A model generated the notes under the pieces. The model was not told where the DNA came from. It searched no databases and was given only the letters and a program-made list of their open reading frames with translations. From the NCBI GenBank assembly GCA_036524675.1, contig DATDBU010000126.1, positions 1-37,123 on the forward strand: a DNA stretch of 37,123 bases, written 5' to 3'. This DNA is from DATDAW01 sp036524675 (GTDB lineage Bacteria > Verrucomicrobiota > Verrucomicrobiia > Chthoniobacterales > DASVRZ01). Below are positions 1-8,956 of the stretch, one piece after another. Positions within the stretch are counted from its first letter, which is position 1. Each line of letters starts with the position of its first letter. Both the position numbers and the translations under genes were made by a program.

Positions 1-1
1 C

Positions 2-127
2 AATCACCGGCGCCTGGAGGAAATCATCAAGGAAATGCGTTCCCTAAGCCAAAAGTTCCTGCTCGAATCCACCGAAGGTCCCGTCCGCCGCGTCCCGAAA
101 AATCGTCCCAAACCTGCCTTATCTTAG
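2..127 (+). CDS. C-terminal end of an unknown protein (truncated by window edge)
   Basis: An open frame enters from the left edge and ends at TAG 125-127, giving the last 41 residues. The visible part starts with a charged helical stretch (LEEIIKEMRSLSQKFLLES) that could be the end of a coiled coil, followed by a basic, proline-containing tail (VRRVPKNRPKPALS). No catalytic motif is visible and I do not recognise the family. It is the only plus-strand gene left of 7.5 kb and lies tail-to-tail with the minus-strand PDZ/ppc genes. Confidence 0.5.
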   Translation, partial: NHRRLEEIIKEMRSLSQKFLLESTEGPVRRVPKNRPKPALS

Positions 128-661
128 CGCCATTCGGGTCAGGCTGCGGGGCCCTGTGCAAACTTGACTATCCTCAACTGTAAAATCCCGATGCGCCGTT
201 CCGAAATGGCAACGCGCTTCCTCTCGCCTGTCGGAGGGGGCGTGATTTTGCGAACGGGCGCAGCGCGGGGTCGTGGCCAGTCACGATATATTCGACCTCA
301 TCGATGCCTTTAACGAGACCCTTGATGAAGGGCCGCCGCTTGATAATCCTTGCGATTGAATTTGGAGTTAGTTTATTCCTATGCATGGGGCAAGAAGATA
401 CACAGGGATGGACCTTGCTTGAGCAGGCGATACTCAAACGCCCAAACGGTAACTGCGCCTTTGGCTCTATTCCGACGACTAAACCCATACCCGGTGATAG
501 GCGCCATTGAGGGCTGTGTGTCACATTGCCCCAAACCCAAACCGTTGTGAATGGTGAGATGTCTGCGCCCCAACGGTATCGTTGCAATTTAGCGGGGACC
601 ATCTTCAAGAAGCCTCTCTATGTTGGTGTTCTTGGTGTCTCGATGGTGTCAACGGGTGCCG
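128..661. other. 534-bp gap with no convincing gene; possible hydrolase remnant
   Basis: No complete gene is supported here. Several open frames exist on both strands but they overlap one another and have unnatural composition. One minus-strand frame (174-608) contains, around 230-350, a stretch reading GIDEVEYIVTGHDPALRPFA. That weakly resembles the PGHDP region near the C-terminus of metallo-beta-lactamase-fold hydrolases. The rest of the frame does not look like that fold, so at best this is a decayed fragment. No terminator or RNA gene was recognised. Confidence 0.3.
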
Positions 662-1027
662 TCACCTGGATTCGCTCGCTGCGAGGAGAGTGGCGAAATA
701 CGTGGTGCCGTCGGTTCGTTTGAGCCGGAGGGTTAATATTTCGCCTGCGGCTCTTGTCATCAGTTGCTTCGCATCGGCTGGCTTGCAGCCGCTGACCTGG
801 ACACTCTCGATCTCAATGATCGTGTCGCCGGGGGCGAGCTTTGCGTTTGCAGCGGGCGACCCAGGCTCGACGCCAACGATGGTAATCGTTTTCAGGACGG
901 GGTCGGCGTCGCCTTCGACGGAAGCTTTCACCGACATTCCGAGCCAACCCTGGCCGCCGGCATCGGCGGGCAGGGGCGCTAACAGAAGTATCAAGACGAA
1001 AATCCGCGCCTGAAAACTGCGGAGCAT
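662..1027 (-). CDS. Small secreted PDZ-domain protein
   Basis: A 121-residue protein with a typical signal peptide (residues 1-23, hydrophobic VLILLLAPLP, cleavage near ADA-GG) followed by one PDZ domain. The domain opens with GWLGMSVK, the carboxylate-binding-loop region, and contains the VEPGSPAANAKLAPGDTI segment characteristic of DegP/RseP/CtpA-type PDZ folds. There is no protease or other catalytic domain, so it is probably a periplasmic peptide-binding adaptor or the stand-alone PDZ remnant of a larger protein. It begins 15 bp after the ppc stop on the same strand and may be cotranscribed with ppc. No clear ribosome binding site precedes the ATG. The fold is clear but the partner is unknown. 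Confidence 0.8.
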   Translation of the reverse strand: MLRSFQARIFVLILLLAPLPADAGGQGWLGMSVKASVEGDADPVLKTITIVGVEPGSPAANAKLAPGDTIIEIESVQVSGCKPADAKQLMTRAAGEILTLRLKRTDGTTYFATLLAASESR

Positions 1028-1042
1028 GGGGGGCGACGTCGG

Positions 1043-3838
1043 CTAACCGGTTGTGCGCAGGCCAGCGGCAATCGCGTTGATGGAAAGCATCACCTCCGGA
1101 AGGAGGCGGTCAGCGGCTTGATGATCGTCGCTGGCCTGGATGTGGCGCCACTTGCGCAAGAGAGTGACTTGCTGGTGATGAAGTACCGTGAGCGCATCGG
1201 CGCGGACTGCCAGGGTCTTAAAGAAACGCGGACGGCGGCTGGTGAGGTGCCCCCCCATCACTTCGTTGATCATTTCGCCGGTGAGGATGAATTCATCGCG
1301 AATCTTGGCGAAAATTTTCTCACGAACTTCATCGTTGGTGACGAGACTTGAATAAAGAGTCATCAACTCCAGGTTGGCACTGGCGAGATTGGTCTCGACG
1401 TTGTTTAGAACAAACCGGAGAAACGGCCACGCTTTCTGCTCCCGAGACAGCCAGACAAAACTTTCTTCATCTTCCGATTTCAGTTGAGAGAGCGCGGTGC
1501 CGACGCCGTACCAGCCTGGGAGATAGAATCGTGATTGGTTCCAGGAAAACACCCACGGAATGGCGCGGAGATCGCTGAGTTTGCGTTGTCCGGTGCGCCG
1601 TGACGGACGGGAACCGATGCTGCTGCGCTCGAGAGCGTCGATGGGCGTTGCCTGGCTGTAGAACTCCATGAATTCAGGCAGCTTGAGAAAGGCCTGGTAA
1701 GTGTCGCGGCTGGCGCGAGCGAGCCGGTTGACGACGCCTTTGAGCGGGCGATTGGGTTCCTTCGTCTGCGCCTGGCGCGCGGTGACGCCCATCACACCTG
1801 CGAGCAGGAGCTCGAGGTTATAGGTGGCGGTTCCGAGATTGGCGTATTTTTGGGCGATGGTTTCCCCTTGTTCGGTGACGCGGAGGTCGCCATTGACAGT
1901 CCCTTCGGGCAGAGCCTCGAGGAACCGGTGTGTCGGACCCGCACCACGGCTGATCGTGCCCCCGCGACCGTGAAAATACCGGATGCGGACTCCGGCGTCG
2001 AAGCCCACGGCTGTGATAGCTTCCTGCGCCATTTGCAATGCCCATTGGCTTGCAAGAATGCCGCCTTCCTTATTTGAATCGCTGTAGCCAACCATTACTT
2101 GCTGGACTGGCAACGGATGGCGTGTCGGACGCTGGGCGTGCTGGCGGTAGAGGCTGCGCTTCGTAACCGGGTGCGCGAGGAAGTCCTTCATGATGGTTGG
2201 ACTCTTTTCGAGGTCCTCGGTCGTTTCGAAAAGCGGAACGACAGGGAGCAGACACGCGAGGCCCTCAGCGGTATTCTCGACGAGACCCGTCTCGCGGCAG
2301 AAAAGATACACGATCAGAAGATCGGAAACGGACCGCGTCATCGATACAATCAGGGCGCCGAGGCCGTCCGGACCGTATTTTTGACGATGCTCTGCCAGCA
2401 CTCGATAACAGGAAAGAACGGCATCCGCTTCCGGGCCGGCGGAAGTCCCAGCCAGGAGAAACGGCCTCGAACTTTGGAGCTCCTGGTTGAGAAATTCGAT
2501 GCGTTGAGCTTCATCCCAGCCTTTGAGGGAATCACCGGGGAGACCGGCTTTGTTCATGATCTGAGCGAGCGCTTTCTCGTGAAACTCGCTGTTCTGGCGG
2601 ATGTCGAGAGCACCTGCGTGGAAGCCGAAAACTTCGATCGTCCGCATGATTGGGCGTACTTCCAACCGGGCGAGGCGTTTGGCACCGACGTCGATGAGCG
2701 AGGAGTGCAGAATGCGCAGGTCGGCCCGAAGTTCGTGCGAGTAACGGTAGCGATTCGGCGCCTGGTCGAGGTGAGCGTCGTCGGCGAAGGATCGGGCAAG
2801 CGGGAGTTTTTGCTGAATGAGTTTTACAAACTGCCGCCAGGGTTCATCGGGATGATGCCGCATGATCGGTTCGGCGACTGTCGGGCCCGTTTCATCGGCG
2901 AGGGCGACGATGGCATCCCGCAAAAAGGCGGGTGCTTTGTGGACGTGTTGAGAGAGCGTTAGTTCGTAGGCCGCCTTTTCAAGCTGCCGATCGACGACAG
3001 TCAGAGCGGTGATGCGGAGTTCGTCGAGGGATTCACGGGTGACGTTGGCGGTGACGAACGGATGCCCATCCCGATCGCCGCCGACCCATGTGCCGAAATG
3101 CAGGAGAGGAAGCGTGCCTTCTCCCTCGAGTTTCGCCGGGTCGAAACCAGCTTCTTTCCAGGAAAACTCCAGGCTGCGGTCGAGACGCGGGAGCACTTCC
3201 GGGAAAACGTCCTGCAAATAGTGAGCCATGTTCCTGCGTTCGTCGGCCACTTCGGGTTTTTGACGCGGGATCTCGCCAGTGCGCCATAGGCGCTCAAGAG
3301 TAGCCTTAATTTCGTCGCGAATATTTTCGCGCTCGCGCGGCGTCCACATCTGGTTTTCACGCTGGAGGAGGAGCTGATAAAGCGCGCGCAGCTGTTCAAT
3401 GACCGTGGTGCGTTTCGCTTCGGTCGGATGTGCCGTTAGGACAGGTTCGACTTCGACTTCCCGCAAAATATTTGCCAGATCCTGCTCCGAGATTTGGAGC
3501 TGGCGGAGGCGCGAGAACTCATAGCCCCACAATCCGGGTTCAATCGTTGTCCCCTGTTCCGTCTCGCGCCGGCGCCGCATTTGCGAGGCAACATTTTCCT
3601 CGACGATGTTTAATAGCTGAAAGGCGATCGAGTAAACCTGCGCCATCCGGGCCGGATAATTGCCATCCTCAACATTCGTGCCTGTCCAGGGGACATAGTT
3701 GGCAAGCTCCGTTTCACCGAGATCGACCAGGACCTCCCGGAAACACTCCACGAGGAAGCGAAGGTCACTGTGAATTTTTTCAAACCCGATAGCGGTGAGA
3801 TCGGATTTTTGGGCGAAATCGGTTTCGGTATTTTCCAT
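1043..3838 (-). CDS. ppc: Phosphoenolpyruvate carboxylase
   Basis: Carboxylates PEP with bicarbonate to oxaloacetate, the cytoplasmic anaplerotic reaction feeding the TCA cycle. All family signatures are present in order: VLTAHPTEAKRTT with the catalytic His, the GGDRDGHPFVT loop, MVGYSDSNKEGGILASQW, FHGRGGTISRGAGP and GSRPSRR. Length (931 residues from this start) fits the bacterial enzyme. The frame is open to a start at 3889, but 3838 (MENTETDF) is preferred because CAGGAA sits at SD distance before it and the upstream extension has no family counterpart. The C-terminus reads GLRTTG instead of the usual QNTG; the final Gly is kept. The PDZ gene follows 15 bp downstream. Identity is secure; only the start is uncertain. 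Confidence 0.97.
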   Translation of the reverse strand: MENTETDFAQKSDLTAIGFEKIHSDLRFLVECFREVLVDLGETELANYVPWTGTNVEDGNYPARMAQVYSIAFQLLNIVEENVASQMRRRRETEQGTTIEPGLWGYEFSRLRQLQISEQDLANILREVEVEPVLTAHPTEAKRTTVIEQLRALYQLLLQRENQMWTPRERENIRDEIKATLERLWRTGEIPRQKPEVADERRNMAHYLQDVFPEVLPRLDRSLEFSWKEAGFDPAKLEGEGTLPLLHFGTWVGGDRDGHPFVTANVTRESLDELRITALTVVDRQLEKAAYELTLSQHVHKAPAFLRDAIVALADETGPTVAEPIMRHHPDEPWRQFVKLIQQKLPLARSFADDAHLDQAPNRYRYSHELRADLRILHSSLIDVGAKRLARLEVRPIMRTIEVFGFHAGALDIRQNSEFHEKALAQIMNKAGLPGDSLKGWDEAQRIEFLNQELQSSRPFLLAGTSAGPEADAVLSCYRVLAEHRQKYGPDGLGALIVSMTRSVSDLLIVYLFCRETGLVENTAEGLACLLPVVPLFETTEDLEKSPTIMKDFLAHPVTKRSLYRQHAQRPTRHPLPVQQVMVGYSDSNKEGGILASQWALQMAQEAITAVGFDAGVRIRYFHGRGGTISRGAGPTHRFLEALPEGTVNGDLRVTEQGETIAQKYANLGTATYNLELLLAGVMGVTARQAQTKEPNRPLKGVVNRLARASRDTYQAFLKLPEFMEFYSQATPIDALERSSIGSRPSRRTGQRKLSDLRAIPWVFSWNQSRFYLPGWYGVGTALSQLKSEDEESFVWLSREQKAWPFLRFVLNNVETNLASANLELMTLYSSLVTNDEVREKIFAKIRDEFILTGEMINEVMGGHLTSRRPRFFKTLAVRADALTVLHHQQVTLLRKWRHIQASDDHQAADRLLPEVMLSINAIAAGLRTTG

Positions 3839-3946
3839 GGATGATTCCTGAATCTGAACACGCGGTTGGTGCGGATTCAGGTATGGCATTTCCCGAATTG
3901 TAAAGTCAACGCCAGTGGGAATCCGGCGAAGAAAATATTACACGGC

Positions 3947-4672
3947 TCAAGTGGTTTTACTTGGAGTCGCTTCTTTCGCAGGCGCGATTAATTCTCCTTG
4001 GAATTGAGAAAGCAACCGTTTGAGCACCTGTTCTGCCGGATGGTACTTCAGGTCGTCAATCGTGGCCTTGTGCGTGGACTTGTCTCCCGGTTCGCGGGAG
4101 TACACATAGGCAAGGCCTTTGCTGTCCCACTTTCGAGTGTCCACTTTAAACGCGTCGGCGAAACGGACGGTCCTGCCGTTCGGCAGAATCATGTGGTCTG
4201 CGTGTCCAACGAGTGTCTTGCTGCGATTTAATGCCAGGAGCGCGCCCATGATCGCGGCCGCGGCGACCATCGCCCAGCCGATCCAGAACTGCTGTTGAAT
4301 TTCTTCGGCAGTATATTTTTTGGGTTCCGCAGCCCAGCCCCGAGGCGCTGCGTAATCTATCCATTGAGGCTGGGTGAGATTGGGATCCACTACCCAGCCT
4401 TTTTTCCGGGCTTCGCGCATCCATTCCGCAGCCGCGTTATCGCCTTGGGATTGGGCTTCTTTGAAAGCTCCTATGACTTCGGCGGTATACCATTCCTTCT
4501 GCTCTGCGATTTTGTTTTTCTTCGGATAACCCCATTGGCCGTCATATAGGAAATAGCAGCCCATTGCGAAAATGGCGGCTGTGAGCAGTCCGATGCGGCG
4601 TAAATACCAGCGGGTAAGGCGGCAGGTGATGATTTCGTCGTTGTTGATGTTAACGGCAGATTCGGAACTCAT
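3947..4672 (-). CDS. Two-TM membrane protein of unknown function
   Basis: About 241 residues from the ATG at 4672 (MSSESAVNINND). A GTG at 4705 would add 11 residues, and neither start has a good SD site. One hydrophobic segment (LLTAAIFAMGCYFLYDG) lies near the N-terminus and a second (FWIGWAMVAAAAIMGALLAL) near the middle. A charged linker of about 85 residues rich in Trp, Lys and Glu lies between them. The C-terminal about 90 residues form a soluble region containing PNGRTVRFADAFKVD and KWDSKGLAYVYSREPGD, suggestive of a small beta-rich domain resembling a bacterial PH-like fold. I do not recognise a characterised family. It follows the large lipoprotein gene on the same strand by about 110 bp. 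Confidence 0.75.
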   Translation of the reverse strand: MSSESAVNINNDEIITCRLTRWYLRRIGLLTAAIFAMGCYFLYDGQWGYPKKNKIAEQKEWYTAEVIGAFKEAQSQGDNAAAEWMREARKKGWVVDPNLTQPQWIDYAAPRGWAAEPKKYTAEEIQQQFWIGWAMVAAAAIMGALLALNRSKTLVGHADHMILPNGRTVRFADAFKVDTRKWDSKGLAYVYSREPGDKSTHKATIDDLKYHPAEQVLKRLLSQFQGELIAPAKEATPSKTT

Positions 4673-4780
4673 GAGGCGTTCATCTTTCGAAGATGAAGCC
4701 GCCACTATCTACGTCGGGAGCGCCTTTGCCAGACTTTTCGTGCCGGTGCAAAGCGGTCCGCCCGTTGGATTACATGGGTA

Positions 4781-7027
4781 TCAATGCTGTTCGTCTGGAG
4801 GCCCCGATGGCGGGAATTTGCTGTCGCGATCCTTTTCTTTGGGCTGTTTCTTTTCCGGGCGGGATTTTTCAGGAAGATCGCCCTGTTTATCATTTTGCTG
4901 GATGTGCCGGGTTGCACGGTCATCTCGTAACCCTTGGTCGCGCTCTGCTGGCGGCTGCTCGACTCTCGGAGGTGGTGCGTCCATGTCTGGCCGATTTTCG
5001 CGCTGTGGCCGGTCGGGGGCGATGATTTCGGGTAACTCGCGTTCTGCCGGTTTTTGGCGTCCGGGTCGCTGGTCGGAATCGAGTAGCTGCTGGCGTTCTT
5101 GCAGTTGCTGGCGTTCATCCGATTGCCGGGCCTTTGGATCCTGTTTTCGCGCGTCACGACCGTCTTCGCCGCTCGGTCGATCCCGTTTGGTTTCCTCGGA
5201 CAACTCGGAACGTTGGGGCAGGGTCGATGCCTTGGGAGCCAGTTCCCGTAGACGTTTTTCAGTCTGGATGCGGGTGGCTTCAACTTCTTGCTTGTGCTCG
5301 GCAGCTGCTTTCCGGGCATCCTGTTGCGGGTCTATTATCGGCGCCTTTTGGACCTCTGGTTTCGGCTTTTCAGCTTGAACGGGCTTCTTTTCCGGGAGCT
5401 TGAGCTGTGGCGATGCCCGATGAATGTCAGCCGGCACTTCCTTTTTGGGTTCAGCCACTTCTTGCTGCTCCTGGGTTGAGGATTGGGGACTTGATTTTGG
5501 CTTTTTTTCGCCAGGTTGCGCCGGGATGGCTGCAGGTGGTTGCGCAGTAGCCTGAGGAGGTTGGGGTGGTTTTTGTGTTTCCGCTTCGCGCCGTTTGTTT
5601 TCGCGGTCCTCACGCTTTTGGTCCTGTGATTTGTCGGGTGTTTCCGGAGCCGGCGGCCGCGATTCCCCAGCTTTCACAAGCTCCCGTTTTTCTTTCTCGA
5701 GTCGTGCCTTCTCGGCTTCAATAATGGCACGCTGAGCCTCGGCTGAGTGGTCTTTGGGTGGATCCGATCTCCGAGTGACCGTTGGGATGATCTTAGGTTT
5801 GGGAGGTGCAACCGGCTTCGAGGGTAGCGTTTTTGGCGGGGGCGGAGCCTGGGATTGGAGCTGCTGCCTGAGCTGCTGTTGCTGGTTGGGATCCATATCC
5901 TCCCAACCGCGGTCGACTTGTGCGTTTTGAATGGTCCGGACAACTTTAGGCGTGGCTGTCGCGACGGCTTTCAATCGTGCCGAAGGCGCGAAAACCTGAA
6001 GACGGTTGCCTTCAGCGACGGTTTTATAACGGGCCCCCGGCTGTTTTTCGGCTTCGTATTCGAGCTGATAACGTTGCAGCCGGTTGTTGTTCACACGGTT
6101 CAACTCATCGAATTGCGGCCCGTGGTTGTTTACCTCACGGTCGTTGATCGTGATGTTGGTGATATTGGTGGTGCGGTTGATGACGCTGACGTTTTCACGC
6201 TGCGGGAGGACCGCTTCACGATAGTTGTCGTGGCCGAAATTCGTTGTTTTCAGGAAAACGTACGCAGTAGGGCCGACCCCGTAGTAGTTGTCCGACCAGG
6301 CATCGACCGTGGCGGGCGCGGAGTCATCGTCGCATTCCGGTGGTAACGGCGCCCATCCGATGTAGTCGTCGGATACATCTTCGCGCGGCTCGCTTTTTCG
6401 CCAGGAGACCCACGCTGGCGCCCATTTACGGCCGGGGACCCACACCCAGCCGGTGCCTCGAACCCGGACCCAGCGGCCGTAATGATACGTCGCCCAGCCG
6501 AAATTTTCGTTCGATACCCACGTATACCCCCGGTCTGTGTAGGCCCAATGGCCGTCGGTATACGGCCGCCAATCCTCCCGCTCAGCAACGTCCGGCTGAA
6601 AAACGTAGCCGTATGTATCGTCGTTGTACCAGCGGCCATCGTCTCGCAGGCGGTCGTAGAAAACATCGTACGTTTCACCTTCCGGAACAGCCTCTTCTCG
6701 ATAGCCAGCATCTTCGTCAATCACATCGGAACGATTTCGCCCGGCGGACTTCGTTGAAATAGTTTCACGGACCGGAGCTGATTTGGATGCCGACTCTTTT
6801 TGGTTCAAAAACTTCTGCCTTTCCGCATCCAACGCTGCGCGTTCAGAGGCAAGTTTGTCTTTCTCGGCCTGCAATTGAAGCTGCTTTTCCTGGTCCTCGA
6901 GCTGCCGGATCCGCTCTTCGAGGGCCTGGACCTGCGTGGAATTGTCCGGCTTTTGGTTGCAGGAAGCGAGCGCCAAAGCGGCTGCCGTCCAAATGAAGGG
7001 AAGGTATGTTTTTTTTACACAGCGCAT
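4781..7027 (-). CDS. Large lipoprotein with coiled coil, DUF6600/FecR-like tryptophan-rich domain and disordered P/Q/K tail
   Basis: A 748-residue protein. The N-terminus is a lipoprotein signal with lipobox LALASC (lipidated Cys about residue 23), so the mature protein should be membrane-anchored outside the cytoplasm. Residues about 30-80 form a Glu/Gln/Lys coiled coil. Residues about 115-260 are rich in Trp/Tyr/Gly with repeated phrases such as GRWYNDDTYGYVFQPDV, DGHWAYTDRGYTWVSNE and GTGWVWVPGRKWAPAWVSWR, matching the DUF6600 type of module seen in large Verrucomicrobia and Acidobacteria envelope proteins. The remaining roughly 370 residues are low-complexity Pro, Gln, Lys, Glu and Arg and should be disordered. 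A cell-surface or periplasmic structural role is likely; no enzymatic residues are seen. Confidence 0.88.
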   Translation of the reverse strand: MRCVKKTYLPFIWTAAALALASCNQKPDNSTQVQALEERIRQLEDQEKQLQLQAEKDKLASERAALDAERQKFLNQKESASKSAPVRETISTKSAGRNRSDVIDEDAGYREEAVPEGETYDVFYDRLRDDGRWYNDDTYGYVFQPDVAEREDWRPYTDGHWAYTDRGYTWVSNENFGWATYHYGRWVRVRGTGWVWVPGRKWAPAWVSWRKSEPREDVSDDYIGWAPLPPECDDDSAPATVDAWSDNYYGVGPTAYVFLKTTNFGHDNYREAVLPQRENVSVINRTTNITNITINDREVNNHGPQFDELNRVNNNRLQRYQLEYEAEKQPGARYKTVAEGNRLQVFAPSARLKAVATATPKVVRTIQNAQVDRGWEDMDPNQQQQLRQQLQSQAPPPPKTLPSKPVAPPKPKIIPTVTRRSDPPKDHSAEAQRAIIEAEKARLEKEKRELVKAGESRPPAPETPDKSQDQKREDRENKRREAETQKPPQPPQATAQPPAAIPAQPGEKKPKSSPQSSTQEQQEVAEPKKEVPADIHRASPQLKLPEKKPVQAEKPKPEVQKAPIIDPQQDARKAAAEHKQEVEATRIQTEKRLRELAPKASTLPQRSELSEETKRDRPSGEDGRDARKQDPKARQSDERQQLQERQQLLDSDQRPGRQKPAERELPEIIAPDRPQRENRPDMDAPPPRVEQPPAERDQGLRDDRATRHIQQNDKQGDLPEKSRPEKKQPKEKDRDSKFPPSGPPDEQH

Positions 7028-7170
7028 CCGGGTAAGACCGACTTGGCAGCTGGCTTATTCAATTTCGATGAGCTGTCAGCGGCGATCTGCAGACCTCGCT
7101 GGGGCAGTGTAACTTGGGTCAGGTGAAACGGGGCGAAGTCTGAAGGCCCCCTTATCGAGGCTCCCACCCC

Positions 7171-7381
7171 TTTGCGGTCGGCGGAAAACCTTTGGCGGTC
7201 AGCGGAAATCTTTTTGCGGTGAGCCGAAAACCTTTCGCGGTTGGCCTGACAGCGTTTTGCCGACAACTCGGAAGCATTCTGCCGTGGGCGAAAAGCATTC
7301 TGCCGCGGACGGAAAGCATTCTGCCGTGGACGGAAAGCATTTGGCCATGGACGGAAAGCATTTGGCAGAAGGGCAAAAGCG
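7171..7381. repeat. Ten tandem copies of a degenerate 21-bp repeat
   Basis: Unit boundaries at about 7171, 7191, 7212, 7233, 7255, 7277, 7298, 7319, 7340 and 7361. The units are 20-22 bp; the cleanest copies (6-9) read approximately TTCTGCCGTGGACGGAAAGCA. The left half (units 1-4) has diverged to a TTTGCGGTCAGCGGAAAACC form. A minus-strand frame over the array would encode heptads of the NAFRPRQ type, because 21 bp is seven codons, but that frame has no credible start, domain or composition. The array fills the gap between the lipoprotein gene and the LuxR gene. Unit size equals two helical turns, so phased protein binding is conceivable. The divergence of the units and lack of spacers exclude a CRISPR. 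Confidence 0.9.
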
Positions 7382-7475
7382 TCGTTTGAGACGCGAAGAA
7401 ATAACTCAACTGCACACGATTCACATTCCATCCTGAGCTCCGGTATTTTATTAAAATGAGGAATTCTATTGCGTA

Positions 7476-7484
7476 AAAGGAGGT
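7476..7484 (+). promoter_or_regulatory. Strong SD sequence at unusual distance from the luxR start
   Basis: AAAGGAGGT is a near-perfect anti-16S match, rare in this window. It lies 18 nt before the ATG at 7503, longer than the usual 5-10 nt. No ATG, GTG or TTG in the coding frame lies at better distance. Either the 7503 start is used with long spacing or the SD serves another short frame. Confidence 0.4.
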
Positions 7485-7502
7485 TCCGAGTTCCGTCCCT
7501 GT

Positions 7503-8339
7503 ATGGACGAACCAGATTCACTTCCGGAAACCGACGTTCGGGCCATCGTGCGCCTGCTCGGTGAGGTGGCTGCACAGGCCGGGACGGGTGCTGATTTTAA
7601 AACGACCCGAGCCGTACTCATGAATGGCTTGTGCGAAATCATCGCCGCCGATCGATGGGCATGGTCCGTGGTGCAATTCGATAAAGGAAAAATTCCTCAT
7701 CCCGTTTTCATCGATCACGGCGGTTTCGACGAGGAAAGCTACGGGTATTTCGTGCGTGCCTGCGAAGCCGACGGCGCTGATGATGCCCAGGGCCCGGTGG
7801 CCAGGCAGGCGCTCTCTTCGCAACGCCGGTGTACGGTCTATGAGGAGCAGGTTGCGACACCGGAGTTTTATACCAAAGAATGCATTGCTTTCTGGGAACA
7901 GGCAGGAAACGGCTCGTTTATCGTTTCTGCCCAACCGGTTGCGGGTGGCAGCCTGCATGGCATCGGCATTTATCGCCAAAAGGATCGTCCCCCGTTTACG
8001 GCTCGCGAAAGTCGCATTGCGCACATCCTCCTCAGTGAAATCCCCTGGTTGCATGATCAGGAGTGGCCTTCGAGTCCAAGGCAATCAAAGAACGTCCTTA
8101 CACCGCGCCAGTACGTCGTTCTCAACCTTCTCATCCAGGGCTGGGCTCGGAAACGTATTGCCAGCCATCTCGGTCTCAGCGTGCACACGGTGCATGGCTA
8201 CATCAAGGCCGTTTACCGCCATTTCGGGGTCAACTCCCAGCCTGCTCTTATCGCACGTTTCACTCGCGGAGATGGCGGCGACGTGCCTGTCTGGGAATCG
8301 AAAAACATGAGAGACGTTAGGGAAACGCTGATTAAATGA
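7503..8339 (+). CDS. LuxR-type transcriptional regulator
   Basis: A 278-residue regulator with a C-terminal LuxR/GerE helix-turn-helix at about residues 197-254 (LTPRQYVVLNLLIQGWARKR, then SHLGLSVHTVHGYIKAVY). The N-terminal about 185 residues look like a GAF-type sensor fold but lack recognisable ligand residues, and there is no receiver domain, so it is not a classical two-component regulator. The glycine usual in the turn of the recognition helices is retained. It stands alone on the plus strand and is followed immediately by a long inverted repeat (8339-8464) that could end its transcript. Target genes are unknown; the second LuxR-type gene 2 kb away and the binding-protein gene between them are candidates. 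Confidence 0.88.
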   Translation: MDEPDSLPETDVRAIVRLLGEVAAQAGTGADFKTTRAVLMNGLCEIIAADRWAWSVVQFDKGKIPHPVFIDHGGFDEESYGYFVRACEADGADDAQGPVARQALSSQRRCTVYEEQVATPEFYTKECIAFWEQAGNGSFIVSAQPVAGGSLHGIGIYRQKDRPPFTARESRIAHILLSEIPWLHDQEWPSSPRQSKNVLTPRQYVVLNLLIQGWARKRIASHLGLSVHTVHGYIKAVYRHFGVNSQPALIARFTRGDGGDVPVWESKNMRDVRETLIK

Positions 8340-8464
8340 ACCACCAAGGCACCAAGACACCAAGGAAGAGGAAAACAACGCATCGAAGAACGTAATCCCA
8401 CTGGAAAGCTGATTTTTGACCTAAAATATCCTTAAATCCTTGGGGTTCTTGGTGTCTTGGTGGT
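8339..8464. repeat. Inverted repeat of the ACCACCAAG type directly after the luxR stop
   Basis: The left arm at 8339-8365 (built from ACCAAG/CACCAAGG motifs) and the right arm at 8438-8464 (CTTGGTGTCTTGGTGGT) are imperfect inverted copies of about 26 bp separated by about 72 bp. A few mismatches and a 1-nt indel are visible. The arms belong to the CACCAAG-rich repeat class often seen in Verrucomicrobia and Planctomycetes genomes (recollection, not verified here). No gene fits between the arms. It could work as a transcript-ending stem or be the remnant of a small mobile unit. Confidence 0.7.
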
Positions 8465-8956
8465 GACTGATTCTTTTAAATCAGTGGTTCCTTAGGGGAA
8501 ACGGCGAACGCCCGGGTCGAGGTTATTTTCGATGACTGCGTTTCCCGGACAGGTGTCACTCGCATTTGCTCCCCCATTTGGGGGAATAGCCAAAACGAGA
8601 AAGCGGGCTGACTATTCGCACGTGATGGATCCGTAGGCGGCCGGATTGTGGATGGCCACTCCACTTTCGCCGATTCTGACGGAGACGTCCGAATCGGCAG
8701 TCCCGCGGTGATATTCACGCTTTGGTCGGCTGCCCCTTTCCTCGCTACGTTGCTGGAGGAAAGGGGCTTCCCTCCGCAAGCTCGCGTCCCGGCTTGCGCA
8801 GTTTGGAATTTGTCTTCTGAGCAAAATTTCGGTGATTCGCGTGTCCGCTTGCATGGCAAACACAGGAGTTCATTTTGCAGCAGTAATGCCTTTGGTCCGG
8901 GTTGAAACGGCTTTTGATTGATGAGCGCTCATCGGGTAAACGCGAATAAATTGAAA
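8465..8956. other. 492-bp gap without a supported gene
   Basis: Frames are open on both strands (for example 8476-8859 and 8612-8863 minus, 8648-8905 plus) but they overlap each other, have no ribosome sites and show no family motif. One perfect 11-bp hairpin occurs: CCCCTTTCCTC at 8733-8743 pairs with GAGGAAAGGGG at 8756-8766 across a 12-nt loop, with no adjacent T tract. No tRNA-like cloverleaf was recognised. Confidence 0.5.

Noticed and set aside
2099..2962. 287-codon plus-strand open frame
   Set aside because: Lies fully antisense to ppc, whose motifs are unambiguous; the frame has no recognisable domain.
4572..5378. 268-codon Ser/Arg/Cys-rich plus frame
   Set aside because: Antisense to the low-complexity tail of the large lipoprotein; composition reflects the complementary codons.
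7171..7381. CRISPR array
   Set aside because: Units are contiguous, degenerate and only 21 bp, with no unique spacers and no cas genes.
7015..7575. Minus-strand frame encoding NAFRPRQ heptad repeats
   Set aside because: Repeats arise because the 21-bp DNA unit is a multiple of three; the frame overlaps the start of the LuxR gene and has no ribosome site or domain.
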